Assembly: GCA_002110485.1 (NCBI GenBank)
Contig: MOWL01000070.1
Span: forward strand, 496,001-560,000
Direction of reading: 5' to 3'
Length of the DNA: 64,000 bases
DNA from: Emergomyces orientalis
Lineage: Eukaryota; Ascomycota; Eurotiomycetes; Onygenales; Ajellomycetaceae
The translations under genes were made by a program, and so were the position numbers. Position 1 is the first letter of the stretch. Each line of letters starts with the position of its first letter. This document shows, piece by piece, positions 55,367-64,000 of this stretch. The notes beneath the pieces were generated by a model. That model was not told where the DNA came from and did not search any database. It was given only the letters and a program-made list of their open reading frames with translations.

Positions 55367-55722
55367 CTATTGTGGTGGGGAATCTCGGTGTGGTATTACT
55401 TTTCGCCGAGACCGCCTCATATATTTGTTTGGCATGGCTGCCTCATATTCCCATTATCCTTTGACACACGTGTGGATTCGGCGAAGATTGATTGTACGCA
55501 GAGCAGTGAGATTGCTCCTTTTTGATTATGTGATTTGATATGTGATTGATTGCTTGTTCTTCTTCTATATTTGAATCTCCTACATGTTCTTTTGTATTGC
55601 TATTTGGATAGCTTGTTGAATAGAATATTGTATACACAGCGAACTTACCAACCTCCTTACGATCCCGCTGCTCCTGCCCACGTGCCGCCAAAAGCGCACA
55701 ACCCCTTATTCCACTTCACTAT
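55367..55722. mobile_element. Solo LTR (348 bp) with 4-bp duplication
   Basis: Element 55371-55718 starts TGTGGTGGGG and ends CCACTTCA, giving TG..CA termini with an imperfect inverted repeat (TGTGGTGG against TGAAGTGG). It is flanked by CTAT at 55367-55370 and 55719-55722. It interrupts the endonuclease region of the outer LINE; the antisense copy has no such insert (compare about 50,500-50,440). It holds many CpGs and no coding sequence, so it is the remnant of an LTR retrotransposon after recombination between its LTRs. The superfamily cannot be told from the LTR alone. Confidence 0.72.
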
Positions 55723-58700
55723 TATCACAGCAAAGGGCTCAGTGCTAATACTCAATGTCTATGCCACCCTGCCAGACAGCTACACAATAGTGCCTGAGGA
55801 CTCCCCCATTCTGCAACTACAGATAATGATGAAAGAGGCAGAGATGTTGCTACAGATGCAGAATCAGAAGACAAGCACACAAGCATGTAATCATGAAACA
55901 TCTGTGTAACAAGCAGAGATAATAATACTAGAAGACTTCAATGTACATCACTCAAGCTGAGAAGAGAAGCATGTGAGACATGATTTTAAACTGACATGAG
56001 AGTTTATAGCACAGATGAATACTTTTAACTTATAACTGATAATATCACAGAGTGAGATCACATGACAGAACTGTGATAGTACTGAAACAACTCTGAATCT
56101 GATCTTTGTGTCAGAAAATCTGAATGAAGGGATATTAGAATGCTGAGTGACACATGAGATAGACATGGCATCAGATCATCTATCAGTGATTATCAGACTT
56201 GCTATCAATGTGTCTGTCAGATTAAAAGAGAGGTGCAACTGACAAAAAGTGAACTTACAGCTGCTACAGCAGAATTGTTTAAATTTTAGATACTGCAGAA
56301 TCTTCATTTTAACAGCAGAGATTGATAAATATGTGAACTATCTCAGTAAGTTTATTAACACACTGACAGATAAACATGCTAAACATGCTCATGTCTGTGA
56401 GAAAAGTCACTCATGATGATCAAAAGAAATAGCAGAAGCTGTCAGTGAATACAAGCAAGTGATGAGAAACACTCACAGCACTGAAAATAAAAGAAAAAAA
56501 GCACAGAACAAGTATAACAGAGAAATAAAGCTTGCAAAGACTGCAAGCTTTCATGATCTAATAAACAGTGCAGGCACTGACTCTAAGCTGCTCTGAAAGC
56601 TAGTTAAATAAAGATGCACATGCACTCATGAGTTCAAGCAATCTGCAAGATTATCATCACTTAAGAAAGCATCTAGCACTTTAGATATATCTGAGTCTTT
56701 GACATCTGTGTTTCAGGACAAGACTGAACTGCTGCATGAGAGATTCTTTTCTGAGTCACTATCAGTCAGTGAAATGAATATACAGAGAGATATTCAATCA
56801 CAAAGTGTGAGTGATATACTAGAAATCACAGAGAAGATTATAATAATAATTATAGTCAGATTGCTAAATGATAAGATATCAGGTGCTAATGACATTCTCA
56901 ATCAATTTTTTAAAATGCTAGGGCTGAACTTCATCACAGCAATGACTGAGCTCACTCAAGTCTGCTGACAATGAAAGCACTATTCACAGACATTCAAGAC
57001 AGTGTGCACAGTGATGCTTAAAAAGCCAGGCAAGAAAGACTACAATGAAGCAGAAGCTTGAAAATCTATAGCACTGCTAGACACTGTAGAAAAAATTATT
57101 GAGATTGTAACAGTAAGAGAAATAAAATATCTCACAGAGAGTCATGAAATGTTGTCAGCTCAACAGATGAGAGCATGCAGTGAGTACTTCACTGAAACAG
57201 CACTTGCACTACTGCTAGCACAAATTCACACAGTATGAAAGAAGCAGAAAGCAGTGTTATCAGTGTTATCACTGAATATCTCTGAAGCATATGACAGAGT
57301 GCTCAGAAGATGCTTGATTCACATTCTTAAAATAAAAGAACTACTCAGATATCTGACTGAATGAGTTGATTCATTCATGCAAGATCACAGAATCACACTA
57401 GTATTTAATAAGCAGAAGACAGAGATCTTTAGTGTGAACACAGATATTTCACAGAGATCATCACTATCACTCATTCTATTTCTTTTTTATAATAAGAAAC
57501 TGCTGTGCATCTGCTCACCACACAACAAGTCAGTCAGCTGCATAGAATTTGTGGATGATATCAATATTCTGGCTTACAGCGACTCCACTGAGGCAAACTG
57601 CACACAACTAGCACAAGTGCATGCTGAATGTGTGCATTGAGCAGACAGACATGAAGCAATCTTTATATTATAAAAGTATGATCTTATGCACTTCACTCAA
57701 GCACACACAAGATTTAATCTGGAACAGTCACTACAACTATCACAGTGAGAAATACCATCACAGAAGGAAATGCAGGTGCTAGAAGTATGATTTGATTTCA
57801 AGCTGAGATGACAAGATCATATAAACAGAGTTATAAATAGATTAAAATTGCAAATAGAAGCTCTCACACAGATCATACAGTCAACATGAGGCCTCTCTCT
57901 TCAGCAAGCCCATAGAGTCTACAATGCTGTGATCAGGCCAGCTATCACATATGACATGCTGGCATGGCATCAACCGCAGGCAACTCAACAAAAGCCTCAA
58001 CAACAGCACCAGCTGTTAAAAGGTCTGGAGAAGATTCAAAATGAATGTCTGTGCATTATAGCAGAAGTCTATAGAGCAACATCAATCATATTGCTGAAAG
58101 CTGAAACATTTACACTGCCAATAAGTGTGTATCTTGATGGAATGGTGACTAAAGCAACTGAGTGGCTTAGAGAAACAGAAGTCATGAAACAGACACAGCA
58201 AGCATGTGTACAGATCAGAATCAGACTTCAGTGTGAAGAAAGCAGACATGTGATATCAGTGAAAACTGTACTGCATTCAGTAAAAATACAGCAGAAATGA
58301 AGTATGCAGTGAGTGAGAGAAGCAAAACAATACAGAGAGAGAGAGAGTCAGTTAAATTATCTAACTGATTGATTTTTCAAAAGATGAGTATGAAAGAAAT
58401 CAGTAATTAAATGACATAATATTTGAAGAGCATGCACTATATCATGAAAAGAACTGTTTGACAGACTCTCAGACATCAAGCAGCTAAAGTGACATGAGAA
58501 TCTGAGCAAGGCTTGAAGCTCACTAATAGTTCAACTACACACAGGCAAGACAGGCCTGGCAGCATTTTTACATAGAAGAAAAGTGCCAGATTTTCCCACA
58601 TCAGAGTGCCCATGTGAATATAAGCATGAAACTGTGCTTTATGTGATGATGCACTGCACACAGTTCAGCGCAGAGCGAGCAGAGTTGGAACACAAAGAAA

Positions 58701-59122
58701 GAGTGAATAAGAGATGACTGTTGAACACAGCAGAGAGACTGCACAGATTGATTATATAGTGATTGAAACAGAGTATTCTTGGGCAGTTCACTCTGGCCAA
58801 AGCTCTGAGTGAGAGGCAGGGCAGGCAAAGACATGAAGAGTGACAGACACTTTCAGTGAGAGATTTTCTATATTAAACAGTCTTTACTGAGAGTAGTTGT
58901 GAGTGATCTTGTCTTTCTTTTTAATGTGAGACATCTCTTTCTCTAAGAGCAGCTGTGACTGCTCCGCAGTATTTTGAAGATGTTAAAGAGTGGAATAGAT
59001 CTGAAGATCAGAGAGTTTTTAGTCCAGTGACAGATCATGTCTGTCACAGAGTTTTCCTTACTTTGTATATTAAGCAGAGCCCCACATATCCTTGTGATTA
59101 AGTGGTGTAGAAATAATAATAA

Positions 59123-59135
59123 TATTGCACTGTTC
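59123..59135. repeat. Right target-site duplication of outer LINE
   Basis: Exact copy of 46458-46470, directly after the AAT-rich tail. Confidence 0.88.
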
Positions 59136-59229
59136 ACTGTATACATATATGTATATAGAGAGGTAATATATATGACGTCTGTCGTCGTCCCGATAGTACG
59201 TTTTCACGCATACGCATGTGTGCATACAA

Positions 59230-61350
59230 TCATCCACTCTCCTCTTCATTGTTGACGAGCTCATCTTCATCTTCAGATTCGACTTCTTTCAATGCCGCCT
59301 TCCCGCTCATGGGTGCTCCATCAGTATTTGCGCGGGCTTTGGATGCAGCCATTCCTCCCGAAGTTACGAAGAGGAAGGCGTTTCCTTGGAAGGTGTCGAT
59401 GTGGTTGAAGAAATTCCCGAATCTGTGTACGGGTGTATTTTTAGTTTTTATGTTCGTGCAGAGCGAATGTGAAAGATTGTTGGAAAGGTTGGGTTAAATA
59501 AAGAAAACCGGGAAATGAACGGAAAAGGAAGAGAAGAAATGGTATAGGGTGTGGGATGGCCCAGAAACTTACGAGTTCGACTCCTCTTCTTCGCGGAATA
59601 TCCTTTCATAAATCTCCCGCTGTTTGAACTCTTCAATCTCCTTCTCGTACTTGGAGAAGTCTATCGGATTCTTCCCGTATTCAACTACAGTTCTTTTGTT
59701 GTATGAGTCGAATATCGGACGCTCAAGTAGCAGGCCTAGCCCAGGTGCTTTGGGGATGGCGATTTTCTGCTCTCCGTAAGTCTCAGGGATTCGCTGGATG
59801 TCGCAGCCACAACGCACTACCATCGCAACCATCGCGACCATCTTGCGGATTTGATGCATCATGAAACTCTGGCCGTGGACCTTAAGGCTAAGCCATTCCG
59901 TGCCGTTAATGATCAATGGGTCTCGCGAGATTTGGAAGGATTTGATATGTCGTTTCGCGGACGCGTCGCGGAAAGATTTTTGTATGGTGTAATTGTGGAA
60001 GTTCCTTGTGCCGACGTACGTCCCAAGGGCTTCGTTGATGCGATCCATGCGCTTTTTTGGTATTCGATATGCCCTTTTGGCGTCTAGGTAGGCTGCTCGG
60101 ATTATGCGGATAGCTTCGTTGGTTGACAATGTCTGAGCGTCTCCAGAGCTAGAGTCCTCCTTTTCGTTCGTTTGACTTGATGCCTCGTTGTTGCTGGGGG
60201 GTGCATCATCATGTTCATTACCTGGATTTGGTTGATTTTGTTCCCCTTGGGAAGTAGAGTTGTCCTCGGGTCCTGTATCAGATTTGATAACCAGTGCTTG
60301 TTTTACACGCTTCCGAGTCACTTCAGGGAATCGTTCCAGTATAGGTTTGATGTATTTCTCATCCACTTCTTCCCAATATGTGGCAACCTCTGCCTGCCTT
60401 CGGTTGTAGCCGTCGAGGTCATTCTCTTGTTCAGCAATTTCGACTAGCTTTTGGCCCAAGTGCGTGCTAGGATGCGGCGGTAGGAAGCAGTGCGTTGGTA
60501 TTAAATATTCATATATACGCGAATCGCATAAATGATAGCTACTGAAACTTTTATTGGTGATCTCTATGCCCCATACCCTAATTTGTGGACTGAGATGTTC
60601 GTTTATTTTTTGCACGACATCAGAATCTTCGACGATGAGCTTCAGCGAGACGACATTTCCGGCGGCATGCACGCCCTTATCTGTTCGAGCGCATCGAACG
60701 AGGGATGACTTTTTGGGGTCCGTGGCATTCGCTTTAGAGATTGCGCCGGCGGCAACGAAAGCGGTGAATAGATCGCCTTCAATTGTTTTTTCAGTCTCGC
60801 TCCTATAAAATAAACGTTAGACCAAAACTACAGGTGAAATGGCAACATCTGAACTGACAATTGCATTCCTTTATATCCACTGCCTGAATATCCCAGCATT
60901 ACGGCGACTTTCTTTTTTGGACGCCGTTGGTCTGCTTCAATATCTTCTTTGGAGAATTCTGTAGCATAAATCGGCAGTGCTCCCTCTCCGCGCTCTAATT
61001 TACGGCGCTTCGATTCCTGCGAGGCTTCAGTCCGTGCTCTTTTATCTGGAGTTTGACGGCTTGTGATTAGTTAGCTGCGAGAACCTGGATAGAGGAATAT
61101 TTGCTATAAAAACATAAATAAATAGTATACAATACCTCCAAGCTTTCCTTCCCAAATCTTTTCTCTTATTCTTGCGACCTCCTCGGCCTCCTCCGGTGTC
61201 ATTTGATTCCATCTTTCGCTCTGTATCGCGCTCGGGGCGTGGCTGTGGAAATTCACGCTCCGTGGGATGGCCCGGATTGGGAATTGCCTGCTGGGCTGGC
61301 GCAAGGTTGTTTGAAGGAGTTGGGTTTGGAGGTTGCTGCTGAGTATCCAT
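59230..61350 (-). CDS. PUS1: tRNA pseudouridine synthase Pus1
   Basis: Four minus-strand exons, 61350-61136, 61059-60859, 60802-59573 and 59422-59230, give 612 residues. Every junction keeps the frame; the last exon adds FGNFFNHIDTFQGNAFLFV, which the unspliced frame lacks. The N-terminal 90 residues are Gln/Pro then basic. The TruA fold starts KKKVAVMLGYSGSGYKGMQL; catalytic Asp180 lies in RCARTDKGVHAAGN. A Ser/Glu-rich insert interrupts the middle, and the domain resumes with RTVVEYG after the KVHGQSFMMHQIRKM motif. Pus1 modifies several positions in nuclear tRNAs, U2 snRNA and some mRNAs. Its stop codon is 95 bp from the transposon block. Confidence 0.93.
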
Positions 61351-61873
61351 CTTGGATATAGAAAAGTGTGGCTGCCCATAGAGCAGTCCAATTCTTTCAA
61401 TTATTCAAAGGAAGGGTTCCCGTCGCAAGTTTGCGGATTTCTCCGTTCTCTTCCGCATTAAATTTTATCGAGTTCAAAATATGCTGAGTCAGCCCTCCAT
61501 AGCTCTATCACACTAACCTAAAGCAGACAAACGCCTCTCCTCACCAGGGCTCCGCGACTTCATTTCACTTGTGTTCTCTCGTCGCAAACGACATAATATT
61601 TCTCCTCAACCACCCTCGAACGGATATTCTTCCTGTTCGACGCGGACGGAAACCCGCTCTTTACGGGAACACGGTACTACTTATAGGAATACTCCTTCTC
61701 AGCTTTGCCGCTGCTGGAGTGGGAATAATGATGACTTTTAGTTAGGCTAAAGCTATATTGAACGGAGAGTCTCAGTACCAATCATCGCCAGGCGAGTACC
61801 GAGCTGCAGCTGAGCAGACTTACATCATTTCCCCGAGGCTGACGAGTGGCGCAATATCTGCCTGGTAGCAGTT
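61351..61873. other. Divergent promoter region PUS1/TFA1
   Basis: About 520 bp between two divergent start codons. No ORF of note. It is GC-balanced with scattered CpGs, in contrast to the repeat block. Confidence 0.5.
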
Positions 61874-63326
61874 ATGGATCTCGCGAGCAGTCTTATTCGC
61901 ACTGTAGCCCGTGCTTTCTATGAGACTCGCCACATTCTTGTGATTGATGCTCTTTTCATACACTCAGTGTATGATATTTTCAATCTCGCGAAGTTCTATA
62001 GAATCTCTAGCTAACACGCCTTGTAGCCTTCATGCGGAGGACCTCGCGCATCTTCTTGGAATGCAGCAGAAGGACCTGCGAAAGCTCTGCGCTCGTTTGC
62101 GCGAAGACCGCCTCATTGCAGTGTATGGGAGATGTCCTTCATTGAAGAGTTCGATTTTTAGAGCTAACATGGAATTTGCTGTATCCAGGCATTCAAGACC
62201 TGAAATTCGAGATGGCCAAACTCGCCCAGTGAACCGCGAATACTACTATATACCCCTCTACCCTGTTGTGGACGCCATAAAATATCGCGTGTCCCGTCTC
62301 ACCTCGATTATTAAAGCGCAATATACCCCTACTGCGGAAAGGAAGGAATATGTTTGTACAAGATGTGGTGCGGAATGGACACAGCTGGAAGTTCTAAGCC
62401 GGATTGGACCCGAAGGCTTTGAATGCCATCGATGCGGAGCTACGCTGGAAAGAGCCGATGAAGTCGAGGGTGGAGCCGGCGCTGATCGGACTGGTCATGA
62501 GAAAAATAGCAAACTCATGGCGCAGCTGGATACGATGTTGAAGCTACTGAAACAAATCGATTCCATTGACGTTCCGGAGAATGATTTTGACACTGCCTGG
62601 GAGCACAAGGTTGATGTTGTACGGAATCAATACACCAACCCGACAAGACCAGGCATGGCCTACGCTGGCAACCGACAGGCAGCCGTTCGAGGGATATCAA
62701 AAACGGATGCTTCGTCCTTGGAAGTATCTCTTACTTCCTCAGCCGAGAAGAGTGCTGCTGAGCAGGCGGAGGAGGCGGCGCGGAAAGCTGCACTCGAGAA
62801 GCAGAATGCGCTTCCTGTTTGGCATACTCATTCAACCGTTAAAACCGAACCTGGCAATCTTCCAATCAAGCCTGAGCCCAATGGAACTACTGTTGACGTA
62901 CCCACTGTCAAGTCTGAAGTGAAGCAAGAACAAAAACCAGACATCGATGCTCTCGATGATAAGGTCGCTGCATACTATGCGGAAATGGCACGTGAAAAGG
63001 AGAGGGAGGCTAAAGAAGATGTGAGCTCTGCTGAGGAGTCATCAGACGAGGAAGAAGATGAATTTGAGGACGTTGGAGTTGCTCCCAGTGGCTCTGCAAC
63101 CCCTGCGGGACTAGATGGTAGCAAGACTCCTAAATTCCCTAATGGATCACTTAAAAGGGAAATGGAATTCGACTCAGCCAGTAGTGCTCCCCAGACTGGC
63201 GCTGCGACCCCCGATACAGCCGCGGAGGACGGCCCGTCTGTCAAGAAAGTTAAGTTCGAGCCAGACGTGAAGAAGGAAACTGTGTCAGATGAAGACGAAG
63301 ACGACGAAGAATTCGAAGACGTCTGA
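61874..63326 (+). CDS. TFA1: Transcription initiation factor TFIIE, large (alpha) subunit
   Basis: Two exons, 61874-61968 and 62027-63326, give 464 residues. The small first exon supplies MDLASSLIRTVARAFYE and joins to SVLHAEDLAHLLGMQQKDLR, the winged-helix TFE domain. The zinc ribbon is C142-x2-C145 and C165-x2-C168. The C-terminal half is Glu/Ser-rich with several VKSEVKQEQ-type sumoylation-like motifs and ends in an acidic run (DEDEDDEEFEDV), typical of the TFIIH-contacting tail. TFIIE recruits TFIIH to the RNA polymerase II pre-initiation complex. Confidence 0.93.
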
Positions 63327-63659
63327 ATGACCTGGACTTTTTATTTAAAAGAACTGTTTTAGCTTACAAAAACGGCGTATGGTGTTTCTTGATATTACCC
63401 CGTTTTATTTCCGCGAAATGATGGATCGTTTCTATGCGTATAAAATAAACATTCATTGTGTTCTGGTGCATCAATGCGCCATCCCTTTTGATATGTGCCC
63501 GTTCCATCGCGAATCCCCCGAACGATGCATCTGCTCTGATGCCCATTTTGTGATATTACCACGTTTCCTGGAGTTAAAAACGACTCTAAAATGATCGAAT
63601 TTGGATAAACCATAGAATGGATCCTTTCGCCCTACCTTTAAAAACTATATGCAATATTA

Positions 63660-63985
63660 GAGCACAATATGTATAGGACCTACCTTTTTCTCTATCCCTT
63701 CTCCAATCCTTCCGAAGTAAGGCAATGTTGTGTTTGATATGCTTGGTCCTCAAGTAAAGCTCAACAAGCAGTTGCGCAAGTGTGTCTGTATACCTTTGCG
63801 GTTGGGCCTCAATAGACCTTCTCAAGATGCACCATAGATCTACTCACAAGAACTATTTCAATGAACTTGCCATTACTCTGGCAAAACTGGAACCAATCAA
63901 ACGCCCTTCGTTCTTGCAGCAATTCCTCCCCCGGATCCTGACAATGGACGAACTTTAAAATAGAGTTGGCACTAAATGATGACAT
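63660..63985 (-). CDS. Possible N-terminal part of an unrecognised minus-strand gene
   Basis: The minus strand is open from the right edge through an ATG at 63985 (MSSFSANSILKFVH, then RRAFDWFQFCQSNGKF). A GTGAGT donor follows. A second coding-like stretch reads YTDTLAQLLVELYLRTKH and then KDWRRDREK before a GTAGGT donor. In-frame joining requires a 40-bp intron, shorter than others here, so the exon model is uncertain. Upstream exons may lie beyond the window. No domain recognised. The region 63,327-63,660 has short frames on both strands and probably holds further exons or the 3' ends of this gene and TFA1. Confidence 0.35.
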
Positions 63986-64000
63986 GAAATGCGCCTCAAT

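Larger units (their letters stand above)
46471..59122 (+). mobile_element. Outer CpG-poor non-LTR retrotransposon (LINE), interrupted by three insertions
   Basis: Plus-strand element with 13-bp target duplications. Its own pieces are 46471-46793, 52392-53617, 55129-55370 and 55723-59122, about 5.2 kb in all. ORF1 starts at 46623 and resumes at 52,392 with a conserved helical region. CCHC knuckles follow at about 53,120-53,300 (QCYSC...YGHIARFC, broken by TGA). ORF2 shows endonuclease remnants from about 53,570 (ILQYNVHN, then ALQESW after the inserted element, then EDFNVHH and SDHL). Reverse transcriptase remnants follow (LNISEAYDRV near 57,280, EFVDDINILAYS near 57,550), and a C-terminal zinc motif (CPCEYKHE) near 58,610. 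It ends in an AAT-rich tail before 59123. Many in-frame TGA stops make it dead. It is probably a Tad-like or related fungal LINE without a visible RNase H. Confidence 0.88.

Noticed and set aside
46794..59122. Classical Neurospora-type RIP (CpA to TpA)
   Set aside because: CA/TG dinucleotides remain abundant and the stops seen are mostly TGA, not TAA or TAG.
1..64000. tRNA genes, CRISPR arrays and telomeric repeats
   Set aside because: I looked for tRNA B-box words, regularly spaced direct repeats and TTAGGG runs and saw none that hold up; a tRNA scan would be decisive.

Overview
The window reads as nuclear chromosomal DNA of a filamentous ascomycete. Genes have short introns (about 50-140 bp) with GT..AG ends, intergenic DNA is pyrimidine-rich, and the proteins are of Eurotiomycete type. 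A dimorphic Onygenales species (Ajellomycetaceae or relatives) is my best guess. It rests on recalled protein resemblance and on CpG-poor repeats of the kind reported for Coccidioides, not on a search.

Left arm (1-46,457) is gene-dense, housekeeping euchromatin. In order: DOA10/SSM4 ER ubiquitin ligase (minus, runs off the left edge); a membrane-anchored protein usually mislabelled HoxA13; SND2/TMEM208 (minus); CDC27/APC3; SLC1-type acyltransferase; NpgA-type phosphopantetheinyl transferase (minus); PdxT/SNO1; CBP20 (minus); NUP82; two unrecognised proteins (minus); ESS1/PIN1 (minus); RPB9; mitochondrial uL14m (minus); SET9 methyltransferase; a glycine-rich hypothetical (minus); mitochondrial DEAD-box helicase MRH4 (minus); and BUD4. 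Many neighbours are divergent pairs (DOA10/HoxA13-like, SND2/CDC27, npgA/SNO1, CBP20/NUP82, uL14m/SET9, MRH4/BUD4, PUS1/TFA1). These are cell-biology and gene-expression genes. I see no operon-like or metabolic cluster logic.

The striking region is 46,458-59,135: about 12.7 kb of nested retrotransposons between BUD4 and PUS1 that can be taken apart with exact target-site duplications. An outer plus-strand LINE (13-bp duplication) was split by a nearly full-length antisense copy of the same family (13-bp duplication). The antisense copy took a 124-bp orphan 3' end of a second LINE family (13-bp duplication). The outer copy took a 1,497-bp 5'-truncated member of that second family (14-bp duplication) with an undamaged RNase H reading frame, and a 348-bp solo LTR (4-bp duplication). 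The two old copies are CpG-poor and broken mainly by TGA stops; the later insertions are cleaner.

The right arm (59,136-64,000) returns to ordinary genes: PUS1 (minus), whose stop codon lies 95 bp from the transposon block, TFA1 (TFIIE alpha), and the edge of an unrecognised minus-strand gene.

Exon coordinates were derived by hand from splice signals and reading-frame continuity; protein identities rest on recalled family motifs.
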